DNA of 64,000 nt, taken from contig NZ_SMSI01000002.1 in assembly GCF_004354915.1 (NCBI RefSeq), positions 1 through 64,000 of the forward strand, in the 5' to 3' direction. Of the stretch, positions 38,079 through 46,404 are shown piece by piece. Position 1 is the first letter of the stretch, and each line of letters starts with the position of its first letter. The position numbers were made by a program, and so were the translations under genes. Below the pieces are notes generated by a model. That model was not told where the DNA came from. It saw only the letters and a list, made by a program, of their open reading frames with translations, and ran no database searches. The DNA comes from Pseudohoeflea suaedae (lineage in GTDB: Bacteria; Pseudomonadota; Alphaproteobacteria; Rhizobiales; Rhizobiaceae).

Positions 38079-38633
38079 TTGGCTAAACTTGGACAAGACT
38101 TTGACCCGCAGGCTCACGACACCGACGCGCAGCCGGATTACAGCGAACTTCCGAACGGCGACTATTTGCTCGAAATCGAGGTGAGCGACGTCGGCCCGAA
38201 CAGCAGCGGCACCGGCACCATTCTCAAGACGACATTCCAGGTCATCGAGCCGGAAGAATTCAAGGGCAGAAAGCTTTTCGGAAACTACAACCTCGAGCAC
38301 AACAACCCGAAAGCGCAGGAAATCGGACAGCGGCAGTTTGCGCAGCTTTGCCGCGCCATCGGTCACACCGAACGCGTCGACGACAGCGAGGAACTGCACT
38401 TCCGCGCATTCATGGCCAAGGTCGGTCTCGGCAAGCCGTCGAAGGACGGGCAGTACCCCGCGCGCGCCGAAATCAAGAAGTACTACTACCCCGACGAAGG
38501 CAATCTTCCGAACCCGGCGATCGACGACAACCAGCCCGCGCCTCCGGCGAACGACAACCGTGCGGCTGCGAAGCCTGCGGCGCGTCCGGCTGCTGCTGCT
38601 GCGGCCGGAACGAAACGACCCTGGGGGAAGTGA
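38079..38633 (+). CDS. DUF669 protein, probable phage ssDNA-binding partner
   Basis: 184 aa from a TTG start after GGAGAGACGAAA. N-terminal part matches DUF669 (YSELPNGDYLLEIEVSDVGP, LKTTFQVIEPEEFKGRKLF). C-terminal tail is low-complexity Ala/Pro and ends in TKRPWGK. DUF669 genes nearly always follow the AAA_24 ATPase in phages and are thought to bind ssDNA. Confidence 0.8.
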   Translation: MAKLGQDFDPQAHDTDAQPDYSELPNGDYLLEIEVSDVGPNSSGTGTILKTTFQVIEPEEFKGRKLFGNYNLEHNNPKAQEIGQRQFAQLCRAIGHTERVDDSEELHFRAFMAKVGLGKPSKDGQYPARAEIKKYYYPDEGNLPNPAIDDNQPAPPANDNRAAAKPAARPAAAAAAGTKRPWGK

Positions 38634-38634
38634 A

Positions 38635-38736
38635 ATGGGCGGGCCTGCTTTTATCGGCGCGATCGTCGTCGGCGCATTAGCTGGACATCTTATCGTAATG
38701 GGTCTGGTTTATTGGTTCGTGCTACTTTTTGGGTAG
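38635..38736 (+). CDS. 33-residue hydrophobic membrane peptide
   Basis: ATG one base after the DUF669 stop, with GGGGGAAG upstream. Two hydrophobic stretches (FIGAIVVGALAGHLIV and GLVYWFVLLF) with almost no charged residues. Could be a small membrane protein; no family known. Confidence 0.5.
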   Translation: MGGPAFIGAIVVGALAGHLIVMGLVYWFVLLFG

Positions 38737-38796
38737 CCGCCTAACCCACAAAGGGCGCCGTCACCTGCGGCGCCCAACACCACCAGGAGAGACGAA

Positions 38797-39855
38797 ATGA
38801 AAATCACGATCGAGCGCGCCGCGCTGCAGCGCGCGTTGACTGCGGCTGGTCGCGTCATTGAATCGCGCAACACGCTTCCCATTCTCGCAAACGTCTTGCT
38901 GCGCTCCGAAACCGGTACGCTTTCCATTCACGCGACCGACCTTGATATCGAGGCCGTCGCAAAGGTCGCCTGCGAAGGCGAAGACGGCAGCGCGTGCGTT
39001 GACGCAAAACTGCTTACCGGCATTGTTGCAAAGGCTGGCGGTTCGGAAATCACGCTGGAACTCGTCAACGGGTCGGTGATCATCAAGAGCGGGCGGTCCA
39101 AGTTCAAGCTCGGCACGCTTCCGATCGAGGACTTCCCGCAGCTCTCCGACGCCACGTTCGACGCCGAATTCGACATGGATATCGCCGCGGCATTCGCGCC
39201 GGTTCGGTTCGCTATCTCCAACGAGGAAGCGCGTTATTACCTCAAGGGCGTTTTCTTCCACGCCAAGGACGGCAAGTTTGCTGCGGTCGCAACGGATGGC
39301 CACCGCCTGGCGGAAAGCACTGGCGAGATAGACGCAGAATTTGCCGGCGTCATCGTGCCGCGCAAGCTGTGCGAAATGCTGCCCGCAGGCAACGTCTCGA
39401 TTGCCGTTTCGTCGACGCGGATCCGCCTCACAACGGCGGCGCTCGTCCTGACGTCGAAACTGATCGACGGCACCTACCCGGATTACATTCGCGTCATCCC
39501 GACCAGCAACGACAAGATCGTCACCGTTGACAAGGCGGCGATGACCGCGGCAGCAGATCGCGTTTCGACGATCGCCACCGAGCGCGGCGCGGCGGTCAAG
39601 CTTTCTATTGCGCCGGGACAGATCGCATTCTCGAAGGCGGCAGACGGCAATACGGCCGACGACGAAATCGCGGCTGAATATACCGGAGAGCCCGTCGATA
39701 TCGGTTTCAACTCGAAATACCTGCACGAGATGTTTGCCGTCCTGCCTTCCGGTCCCATCGACATTCACGTCAACGACGGCATGTCGCCGGCGCTCGTGAC
39801 CTCGCCAGCGGTCGAAGGCTGGCGGGGTGTTCTTATGCCGGTTCGGGTGTCGTGA
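38797..39855 (+). CDS. dnaN: Phage-encoded DNA polymerase III sliding clamp (beta subunit)
   Basis: 352 aa, close to full length for DnaN. Three clamp domains visible: start MKITIERAALQRALTAAGRV with SRNTLPILANVLL, middle FAISNEEARYYLKGVFFH and VATDGHRLAEST, end with the clamp-binding-pocket region and GWRGVLMPVRVS, where bacterial clamps read YVVMPMRL. It would tether the host polymerase to phage templates. Carrying a clamp without a polymerase is uncommon in temperate phages. GGAGAGACGAA precedes the start. Confidence 0.93.
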   Translation: MKITIERAALQRALTAAGRVIESRNTLPILANVLLRSETGTLSIHATDLDIEAVAKVACEGEDGSACVDAKLLTGIVAKAGGSEITLELVNGSVIIKSGRSKFKLGTLPIEDFPQLSDATFDAEFDMDIAAAFAPVRFAISNEEARYYLKGVFFHAKDGKFAAVATDGHRLAESTGEIDAEFAGVIVPRKLCEMLPAGNVSIAVSSTRIRLTTAALVLTSKLIDGTYPDYIRVIPTSNDKIVTVDKAAMTAAADRVSTIATERGAAVKLSIAPGQIAFSKAADGNTADDEIAAEYTGEPVDIGFNSKYLHEMFAVLPSGPIDIHVNDGMSPALVTSPAVEGWRGVLMPVRVS

Positions 39856-40109
39856 TGAGTACCGTAACAATCCAGGTGGATGTCGACGTTGATGACATCC
39901 TGGAAGCCATGACGCCAAAACAGACCGCCCGCCTAAAGGACGCGCTTGAGTTTGGCGATAATGAGCGCCAAGCGGCGATTGACGCCTGCGCTGCGATCCG
40001 TCGCGGCGACACGATGGACGCGCTTACGATCCTCGAGCTCGAGTTCTTTCCGAAATATATGAGCGAGGCCGCGGCGAACGAAGCTTACCGCAAGGCTATG
40101 AGCGGCTAG
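39855..40109 (+). CDS. Small acidic phage protein, unknown
   Basis: 84 aa. ATG overlaps the clamp stop (TGATG). Begins with a beta strand (VTIQVDVDVDDILEAM), then helices. Co-translated with the clamp, so it may assist it; no family known. Confidence 0.6.
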   Translation: MSTVTIQVDVDVDDILEAMTPKQTARLKDALEFGDNERQAAIDACAAIRRGDTMDALTILELEFFPKYMSEAAANEAYRKAMSG

Positions 40110-40133
40110 CACGCGCGCCAAGGAGATGAAATT

Positions 40134-40664
40134 TTGGTCAATACACCCAAGCCATTGCCCCCGCGAGAAGTTATACTGTCGTCCCTAAACTACGACTCCG
40201 AAACAGGCGAATTTACCTGGGCGATTAATAAGCGTGGGCGAGGGGCTAAGCTCGGGCAAGTCGCCGGGACTTGGAAGCCAGATGGGTATTTGTCGATAAT
40301 GATCTCCGGCAAGCGATACCCCGCCCACAGACTGGCGTGGAAAATTATGACTGGTCGCGACCCTGGGGAAGTTGTCGACCATATAGACGGAGACAGAAAA
40401 AATAATAAATTTTCCAACCTCCGAGATGCGAATTTGGTCGGAAATTCTCACAATTCCGCATTAAGCTCAAGAAACACTTCAGGGGTGAAGGGTGTCAGTT
40501 TTCATAAGCGATCTGGACTTTACCAATGCCAAATCATGGCCAATGGCAAGTACACTTCCGTAGGGTACTTTAAAGATGCGCAGGCGGCTGAAAAAGCCGC
40601 CAATGCAGCTCGGCTCACTCTGCACGGCGAATTTGCATGTGCCGGGTACCGGGGAGCCTCCTAA
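40134..40664 (+). CDS. HNH homing-type endonuclease with AP2 DNA-binding domain
   Basis: 176 aa from a TTG start after AGGAGATGAAA. HNH-3 core: YPAHRLAWKIMTGRDPGEVV then DHIDGDRKNNKFSNLR (His, Asn). C-terminal AP2-like domain: GVKGVSFHKRSGLYQCQIM then GKYTSVGYFKDAQAAEKAA. This HNH-AP2 form is a typical free-standing phage homing endonuclease. It sits between the clamp unit and the Cas4-like nuclease and overlaps the latter by one base. Probably a selfish insertion. Confidence 0.88.
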   Translation: MVNTPKPLPPREVILSSLNYDSETGEFTWAINKRGRGAKLGQVAGTWKPDGYLSIMISGKRYPAHRLAWKIMTGRDPGEVVDHIDGDRKNNKFSNLRDANLVGNSHNSALSSRNTSGVKGVSFHKRSGLYQCQIMANGKYTSVGYFKDAQAAEKAANAARLTLHGEFACAGYRGAS

Positions 40665-41593
40665 TGGCCCCAATCCCCAAAGCAGAAGCGCGCACCGTCT
40701 CAGCGATTTACGCCGCATACGAAGCTGCGAACCGGCATTATGACAGCCTCGGCATCAGCGTCGGCGAGATCGGGAATCCTTGTGATAGGGCACTGTGGTA
40801 CGGGTTGCGGTGGGCATCGCAGCCGGAAACGATCGAAGGCCGCAAGCTTTCGATTTTCCGGACCGGCGACCGGTGGGAGGAGGTGCTTACCGACGACCTG
40901 GAACGCATCGGCGTCGACGTCTACGGCAGCCAGGAACGCATTCGGCTTCTCGGCGGCCATGTACGCGGAAAGATCGATGGACGCGCCATAGGCGTGCCTG
41001 AAGCGCCGAAAACGGAACACCTGTGCGAGTTCAAGTCGAGCAACGACGCCGGCTTCAAGGAGATCGTCAAGAAAGGCTGCAAGGAAGCCAAGCCGCTGCA
41101 TTACGGGCAGGTCCAGCTCGGAATGCACATGTTCGGGCTAACGCGCGCGCTATATCTGGTTGTTAACAAAAATGACGACGCGCGGTACGCCGAGCGGATC
41201 GAATACGACATCGATTATTGTGCGCGCATCCTTGCGCGAGCGCAGCGAATTATTGACGCGCCGGAACCGCCTAGCGGCATTTCGAAGGATCCGGAATTCT
41301 TCGGCTGCATGTTCTGCAAGCACAAGCCCGTCTGCCACGACAAGGCGACGCCGCGACACACTTGCCGCGTGTGTATTCACGCCACGCCAGAGCCGGGCGG
41401 CGACGCGCACTGGTCTTGCGCGCGGTGGGCTAAACCGCTGTCGATCGACGAACAGAAATCAGGATGCCCGGCGCACCTGACTATCCCGGCGCTGATACAC
41501 GGCGAGCAAATCGACGTGAACGAAGAAAACGAGTCGATCACGTACAGAATGCCGAATGGCGAAATTTGGGTTGATGGCGCTACCAACGCCTAG
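40664..41593 (+). CDS. PD-(D/E)XK exonuclease, Cas4/RecB-like, with cysteine cluster
   Basis: 309 aa. Motifs: VGEIGNPCDRALWYGLR (first Cys, about residue 33), GKIDGRAIG (Asp), HLCEFKSSND (Glu-x-Lys), YGQVQLGMHMF (Gln), then FFGCMFCKHKPVC (three Cys) completing a probable Fe-S cluster like that of Cas4 and AddB. A further Cys-rich tail (TCRVCIHATPE, HWSCARW) may bind zinc. Likely processes DNA ends with the Sak4/DUF669 pair. Confidence 0.82.
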   Translation: MAPIPKAEARTVSAIYAAYEAANRHYDSLGISVGEIGNPCDRALWYGLRWASQPETIEGRKLSIFRTGDRWEEVLTDDLERIGVDVYGSQERIRLLGGHVRGKIDGRAIGVPEAPKTEHLCEFKSSNDAGFKEIVKKGCKEAKPLHYGQVQLGMHMFGLTRALYLVVNKNDDARYAERIEYDIDYCARILARAQRIIDAPEPPSGISKDPEFFGCMFCKHKPVCHDKATPRHTCRVCIHATPEPGGDAHWSCARWAKPLSIDEQKSGCPAHLTIPALIHGEQIDVNEENESITYRMPNGEIWVDGATNA

Positions 41594-41621
41594 ATCGACC
41601 ACCACCACAGGAGAGACGGAT

Positions 41622-42107
41622 ATGGCTAACGCGCCGCCCATTCACGCCCGCCCCGGCTGGTATGACGAACTCATCAAAGCTCACCTGCCTGCAATCCAGA
41701 AGCGATCCTGGATTTTTGCAAGAAGCCCTCACGAGGCCGACGACATCGTCAACGACACGGTCGAGCACGCGCTCAAGCACTGGCACAGCTACACACCCGG
41801 CCGCAATTTTTACGGCTGGTGCTGCCTTGTCATGCGGGCCGCCGTCTACAAGGCGCGCCGCAAGAAGCGAATCTCGACAGAAGACACGGAAGCCGAAATC
41901 TCGATCGACGCAAACCAGGACGCGGCAACCGACCTTGGCGTCGTTCGCGAAGCGCTTGCCGACATTCCTGACGGCGGAATGCTGATCGAGCACGCGGCGG
42001 GGTTCGACTACAGCGAAATCGGCGAGCGGTTTGGCGTTTCGCGGCAGCGTATTGAGCAGCGCGTCAAGCGGGCGCGAAATCGGTTGCGCAAGAAGGTGGG
42101 TGGGTGA
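41622..42107 (+). CDS. Phage sigma-70-like (ECF-type) factor
   Basis: 161 aa from ATG 41622 after GGAGAGACGGAT. Region 2-like: ARSPHEADDIVNDTVEHALK; region 4 HTH: FDYSEIGERFGVSRQRIEQR followed by VKRARNRLRKKV. The size and two-region layout are those of ECF sigma factors. It may redirect RNA polymerase to phage promoters, or be a sigma-like DNA-binding protein. The segment linking the regions is acidic. Confidence 0.8.
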   Translation: MANAPPIHARPGWYDELIKAHLPAIQKRSWIFARSPHEADDIVNDTVEHALKHWHSYTPGRNFYGWCCLVMRAAVYKARRKKRISTEDTEAEISIDANQDAATDLGVVREALADIPDGGMLIEHAAGFDYSEIGERFGVSRQRIEQRVKRARNRLRKKVGG

Positions 42108-42778
42108 TGAGTGTTGAAATGGCGGCAAACGATAAAGACTTCTGGGCAGGATTGGACATTTCAAAGCTACCATCATCGGGGGTGGCTGCGCGAGACATTG
42201 GGTGTGTTTTTTTCTACACAGGAATTGAGTGCCTGCATGGGCACGTCGCGCCAAGGTACGCAAAAGGCGGGAGATGCGTCGCGTGCGCCCACGCATCCGC
42301 AGAACGGGATAGGCTCGCAAACTGGACAGGCAAAAAAGGCGCCGCTCGAGCCCACCTAATCAGGTCCCTAGCCTCAATTGACGGCCATCGAGTTTATGTC
42401 CCTGAAAAACCGTGCGTGAATGGCCACTATCTGCGCTGGACCGGATCAAATAACTGCGTCGAATGCGACAAGGAAAATCGCGTTAAATATGCTGAAAGCC
42501 GGCGTGAAGCCAGGCTGAAAAAGAAATACGGCATAACAAACTCTGAATATTCAGAGTTGGCAAAAGAACAGGGTGGGAAGTGCAAAATATGCACCCAATA
42601 CCCCGTTAACGACCAACCTCTGCACGTTGACCATTGCCACAAGAGCGGTGCGGTTCGGGGACTTCTTTGTTCGCGATGCAACCAAGCAATAGGCCTTCTT
42701 TGCGAAGACGTCAGCCTGTTTATGGCGGCGGCCGAATACATCAAGCAGGCGCGACAAACGAAAGTGGTAGCGGGATGA
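42104..42778 (+). CDS. Endonuclease VII-like protein
   Basis: 224 aa. C-terminal half matches recombination endonuclease VII: KKYGITNSEYSELAKEQGGK, then CKIC, LHVDHCHKSGAVRGLLCSRC and NQAIGLL, with the zinc Cys pairs and catalytic HxxxxxxxR. The N-terminal 90 residues hold two more Cys pairs (CLHG, CVAC and CVNG, CVEC), so it probably has extra zinc units. T4 EndoVII cleaves branched DNA; many phage copies act as homing enzymes. Overlaps neighbours by 4 bases each. Confidence 0.85.
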   Translation: MMSVEMAANDKDFWAGLDISKLPSSGVAARDIGCVFFYTGIECLHGHVAPRYAKGGRCVACAHASAERDRLANWTGKKGAARAHLIRSLASIDGHRVYVPEKPCVNGHYLRWTGSNNCVECDKENRVKYAESRREARLKKKYGITNSEYSELAKEQGGKCKICTQYPVNDQPLHVDHCHKSGAVRGLLCSRCNQAIGLLCEDVSLFMAAAEYIKQARQTKVVAG

Positions 42779-44490
42779 AATTCAGCCCTCGATATTACCA
42801 GATTGAGGCGGTCGACGCGATATTCGACTACTGGTCGTCGACGGCTGGGCACCCGCTTGTCGATATGGCCGGAGGGTCCGGGAAAAGCGGCACCATGGCC
42901 ATGCTCATCAAGCGTCTTTACGACGGATGGCCTGATATGCGAATCCTGTCGTGCGTCCACGTTGAGGAACTGGTCGGCGGCAACTTCGAAGAATTCGTCG
43001 GCATGGCTCCATTTGCGCCAGCCGGGATCTACGCCGCTAGCATCGGAAAGCGCCAGTCGCACGCGCAAATTCTTTTTGCGCAGTTGCAGACGGTTTGGAA
43101 CAAGGCCCAAGAGATAGGCCACGTCGACGTCATGATCGTCGACGAAGTGCACCTCGTCCCGAACGACAACAACACCATGTACCGTAAATTGATTGACGCC
43201 CTGATGGCGATCAATCCGGATATGAAGATTGTCGGGTTTACGGCCACGCCTTACAGGCTTGACTCGGGCCGGCTGGACGAGGGGGAAGATCGACTATTCG
43301 ACGCAGTCGTCTACGCCTATAGTGTAGAGCAGGGCATAGACGACGGATATCTCTGCCGACTGACAAGCAAGCCGTGCGACTTCACATACGATACGGGCGG
43401 AGTCCGCCGCCTTGGTGGCGACTTCAAAAAGTCAGACCTTGCCGTCGCCACGGACAAGGACGAACTGACGCGCGCCGCTGTCGCAGAGATCATGCGTTAC
43501 ACCGACCTTGAGGACCGAAAGACGGCTGTCATTTTCTGCAATGGCATCGCGCACGCGGAGCATGTCCGCGACGAGATACGTGCACACGGGAAGACGTGTG
43601 AAGTCCTTAGCGGAAAGACACCAAAAGGCGAACGTAGACAGATTATTTCCGACCTGAAGAGCGGAAAGCTTTGGGGCTGCACGAACGACAACGTCCTGTC
43701 GACCGGAACGAACATCCCGTGCATTGACCTCGTCGCAGATCTTGCCCCGACAGAATCGACCAACCGCTATGTGCAGCGCGCCGTGCGCGGTACTCGCGTC
43801 GTTTGGCCGGTCGGCTTCAACCCGGACTCGACCGATGCCGCCGGGCGCAAGGCGGCAATAGCAAGCAGCACAAAACCGAACTGCCGCTATATGAATTTTG
43901 CAGGCAACATTGAGCGCCACGGCCCGATCGACTGCGTTACACCTCGTGCCCCAGGCAAAGGGACGGGAGAAGCGCCGATCAAGGTCTGCCCGCAAGATGC
44001 TGGCGGATGCGGCGAGATGGTGCACGCCAGCGCCCGCGTCTGCCCGAACTGCTTCCGGGAATTCGAACTTCTCGAGACGCCAAAGTTTTCGGCCAAGCCA
44101 ACCGACGTCGCAATTTTGCAGTCCACCGCCGAGCCGGAGACGCGCCGCGTGACGAAGCGCGTGTTTCGCTACCACGAGGGCAAGGCTGGCAAGCCGGATA
44201 GCGTCAAGGTCGCTTACATGACGGGCCTGACGCAGATCAACGAGTGGGTTTGTCCGGCGCATAGCGGCTTCGCGAAACAGAAGGCCGACCAATATTGGTT
44301 CAGGCATCGCGGGAAAGATCCGGCACCGAGCTCGCCGCTAGAGTGGATCAAGCGCCAGGCGGAGCTTGCCGACACCGAAGAAATCAAGGTGCGTCCGGAT
44401 GGCCGATACTGGCAGGTTTTGAGCCAGACCGTTGCTGCGGTGAGTGTCGAGGATTGGGGTGCGGAAGTCGACGACGGGATTCCGTTTTAA
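42775..44490 (+). CDS. SF2 DEAD/DEAH-type helicase
   Basis: 571 aa. Start at 42775 overlaps the previous stop (ATGA). Motif I MAGGSGKSGTMAML (about residue 32), Ia, motif II VDEVHLV (DEVH), motif III FTATPYR, motif IV-VI region with VIFCNG, NVLSTGTNIPCIDLV, YVQRAVRGTR. C-terminal 200 residues contain a zinc-ribbon-like CPQDAGGC and CPNC. UvsW/RecG-like helicases of this kind act on branched or blocked forks. Part of the phage DNA module. Confidence 0.88.
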   Translation: MKFSPRYYQIEAVDAIFDYWSSTAGHPLVDMAGGSGKSGTMAMLIKRLYDGWPDMRILSCVHVEELVGGNFEEFVGMAPFAPAGIYAASIGKRQSHAQILFAQLQTVWNKAQEIGHVDVMIVDEVHLVPNDNNTMYRKLIDALMAINPDMKIVGFTATPYRLDSGRLDEGEDRLFDAVVYAYSVEQGIDDGYLCRLTSKPCDFTYDTGGVRRLGGDFKKSDLAVATDKDELTRAAVAEIMRYTDLEDRKTAVIFCNGIAHAEHVRDEIRAHGKTCEVLSGKTPKGERRQIISDLKSGKLWGCTNDNVLSTGTNIPCIDLVADLAPTESTNRYVQRAVRGTRVVWPVGFNPDSTDAAGRKAAIASSTKPNCRYMNFAGNIERHGPIDCVTPRAPGKGTGEAPIKVCPQDAGGCGEMVHASARVCPNCFREFELLETPKFSAKPTDVAILQSTAEPETRRVTKRVFRYHEGKAGKPDSVKVAYMTGLTQINEWVCPAHSGFAKQKADQYWFRHRGKDPAPSSPLEWIKRQAELADTEEIKVRPDGRYWQVLSQTVAAVSVEDWGAEVDDGIPF

Positions 44491-44495
44491 TTAGC

Positions 44496-44524
44496 TTGAC
44501 AAATTTGTTAAGTTAACGCTAGGG
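44496..44524 (+). promoter_or_regulatory. Rightward phage promoter with ACAAATTTGT operator (site 5)
   Basis: TTGACA, 17 bases, CTAGGG (weak -10). Palindrome 44499-44508. Same 31 bases as site 3 on the opposite strand. Drives the small-gene operon starting at 44551. Confidence 0.65.
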
Positions 44525-44550
44525 TGATTGCAGGATAAGGAGAGACGGAC

Positions 44551-44745
44551 ATGGAAGACGGATGGATTGAATGGAATGGCGGCGAGTGCCCGGTTGAATT
44601 CGGTAGCACTGCATGGGTGAAGCTTCGCTACGACGAAAGGCCGTTGCACGTTCCTCGTCCCGAAGAGATGAGATGGCAGCACGGGACATCTGGTCGCCCA
44701 ACTTCTGGCGGCGACATCATCGCCTATCGCGTGGTGAAGCCATGA
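44551..44745 (+). CDS. Small phage protein, unknown
   Basis: 64 aa after GGAGAGACGGAC. Ends in GGDIIAYRVVKP; the gene at 45118 ends in PSDIVAYRMESAE, so the two are likely distant paralogues (short phage proteins with a final DIxAYR motif). No function known. Confidence 0.6.
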   Translation: MEDGWIEWNGGECPVEFGSTAWVKLRYDERPLHVPRPEEMRWQHGTSGRPTSGGDIIAYRVVKP

Positions 44746-44906
44746 CCGAAGAACCCCCCATCGGCCTGCGCATCAGGTGCCTTGAAGACCGAGCGCGCAA
44801 GCTTGAAGAGCGCGTTGACACCTTGACGGAAAGGCTTTCCGCCCTAGTCGGTATCGTAACACTCTGCGCGCTCTCCGCAGTGGTTATTGCCACTTTCGCC
44901 CCATGA
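44742..44906 (+). CDS. 54-residue coiled-coil membrane protein
   Basis: Overlaps the previous stop by 4 bases. N-terminal amphipathic coil (RCLEDRARKLEERVDTLTER) then one hydrophobic helix (ALVGIVTLCALSAVVIATFA). Possibly an inner-membrane phage accessory protein. Confidence 0.6.
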   Translation: MTEEPPIGLRIRCLEDRARKLEERVDTLTERLSALVGIVTLCALSAVVIATFAP

Positions 44907-45112
44907 CCTCCGTCATCCACGGCTACGCGGATGGCGCGGCAAGCAAGCCATGGCGGTACGACTACGATCGGCTGCCAGCGGTTCATCAGATCCAATACGA
45001 AATAGGCCGACACGTCGCCGCATGGGCGCGCTGGGCTGGTTTTCAACCAAAGCCGACCGACACCACAGACGTGGTGCTCAGGAGACGCGACAAATACCTG
45101 CGCGGGGAGTGA
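44903..45112 (+). CDS. Small phage protein, unknown
   Basis: 69 aa; overlaps the previous gene by 4 bases. Aromatic and basic (DYDRLPAVHQIQYEIGRHVA). No family recognised. Confidence 0.55.
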   Translation: MTSVIHGYADGAASKPWRYDYDRLPAVHQIQYEIGRHVAAWARWAGFQPKPTDTTDVVLRRRDKYLRGE

Positions 45113-45117
45113 CCGAC

Positions 45118-45309
45118 ATGGAAACCAAGCGAGAAGATGACTTCACGCCGCACGATGGAAGACCGCGTCCGGTTCCTTCGTTCGCGAGCGTCGATATCAA
45201 ATTCCGGGACGGCGATATATTCACAAAACAGCGCGCAGGCCACTGGATTTGGGAACACCACAATGACCCGTCCGACATCGTTGCTTACCGCATGGAGTCC
45301 GCCGAATGA
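45118..45309 (+). CDS. Small phage protein, DIxAYR-ending
   Basis: 63 aa, start 45118. Ends WEHHNDPSDIVAYRMESAE, related to the end of the gene at 44551. Overlaps the next gene by 4 bases. Confidence 0.55.
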   Translation: METKREDDFTPHDGRPRPVPSFASVDIKFRDGDIFTKQRAGHWIWEHHNDPSDIVAYRMESAE

Positions 45310-45458
45310 TGGACCTTATCCAGCAACTCGAAAGCGCAATCGAATTCCTGCGCTGGCGCATCGCCAAGAAATCAACACCAGAACTTTGCGCCGACCTGGC
45401 GCGGGCGCTCAAGCTGAAGCGCCGGGCTGAGAAGGAGGGTGAGTCATGCGAGCTGTAA
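45306..45458 (+). CDS. 50-residue charged helical protein
   Basis: ATG ATG overlapping the previous stop. Protein MMDLIQQLESAIEFLRWRIA... then ALKLKRRAEKEGESCEL; a single amphipathic, coiled-coil-like helix. Its end overlaps the following gene by 13 bases. Confidence 0.45.
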   Translation: MMDLIQQLESAIEFLRWRIAKKSTPELCADLARALKLKRRAEKEGESCEL

Positions 45459-45715
45459 TCTACAAATACCCGTTCAAAATCGATGATTGGGTTGACGTGA
45501 GGATGCCGGTCGGAGCTGAAATTCTTTCGCTTCAAGTGCAGGACGGCGTGCCAACAATATGGGCGAAAGTCGCACCTCATCAGCAGGAAGCCACAAGGCG
45601 ATTTGTCGTCCTTGCAACGGGGGAGACTTTCGTCGACGCGCTGATCGGCTACTACATCGGGACAATCCAGCTTGACGGTTTCGTCTGGCATATTTTCGAC
45701 CAAGGTAATCGGTAA
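45446..45715 (+). CDS. DUF7352-like phage protein
   Basis: 89 aa beta-rich protein: KYPFKIDDWVDVRMPVGAEI, LSLQVQDGVPTIWAKV, FVVLATGETF and GTIQLDGFVWHIF. This is the layout of a small phage domain often labelled DUF7352. Ribosome site GGAGGGTGA. Function unknown. Confidence 0.7.
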   Translation: MRAVIYKYPFKIDDWVDVRMPVGAEILSLQVQDGVPTIWAKVAPHQQEATRRFVVLATGETFVDALIGYYIGTIQLDGFVWHIFDQGNR

Positions 45716-46404
45716 TGACCGCAACCATCGGCCACAACCAGCCACCCGCTGACGAGGCGGTTTTCACCGAGATCACCGACCTGTTCGACGAGGCCAAGAA
45801 TTGGGCCGACGGCGAGCCGATCGACAGCGACGAGATGCACGACGCCATCACAAAGCTTAAAGACGGATTGCACGAAGCCGGAAAGCGCGCCGAGGAGCTG
45901 CGCGTGGCCGAGAAGGCGCCGATCATCAAGGCCGGCAAAGACGTCGACGCCAAATTCAAACCCTACTCCACGAAAGTCGAACAGGGCAAAAAGGCACTGT
46001 CCGACCTTCTTGCTGCATGGCGCAAGAAGAAGGCCGACGAACTCGCGGCAGAAGCGAAGCGCAAGGCGGACCTTGCCGCCGCTGAAATGGAAGCCGCGCA
46101 GGCCGCAATTCGTGAGACGAGCGGCAACCTGACGGCGCGCGTCGATGCGGAGGAACAACTTTCCTATGCGAAGGACTTGGAGAAAAACGCCAAGCGCGCG
46201 GGAAAGGCCGCGACGACGGGCTTGGGGCTGCGCACCATTTGGCACGCCGACATTACCGACGCTGCGGCGGCGCTCGATTGGGCATTCGAGCAGGACGCGG
46301 CCGCATTCACGGACATGGCGACCGAAATGGCGCAGCGTGCCGTGAGGGGCGGGAAGCGTGACATTCCGGGTTTCAGAATCTGGGACGAGCAGGTGGCGCG
46401 GTGA
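45715..46404 (+). CDS. Phage coiled-coil protein, unknown
   Basis: 229 aa, starts MTATIGHNQPPADEA, a common opening in alphaproteobacterial phage proteins. Long alanine/lysine/glutamate helices (residues about 60-160) suggest a coiled coil; the C-terminus is globular (RTIWHADITDAAAALDW). Overlaps both neighbours. May be a nucleoid or recombination accessory; not determined. Confidence 0.65.
   Translation: MTATIGHNQPPADEAVFTEITDLFDEAKNWADGEPIDSDEMHDAITKLKDGLHEAGKRAEELRVAEKAPIIKAGKDVDAKFKPYSTKVEQGKKALSDLLAAWRKKKADELAAEAKRKADLAAAEMEAAQAAIRETSGNLTARVDAEEQLSYAKDLEKNAKRAGKAATTGLGLRTIWHADITDAAAALDWAFEQDAAAFTDMATEMAQRAVRGGKRDIPGFRIWDEQVAR

Noticed and set aside
40664-41593. Cas4 of a CRISPR-Cas system
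   Set aside because: Cys cluster and PD-(D/E)XK motifs are Cas4-like, but there are no other cas genes and the context is a phage recombination module.
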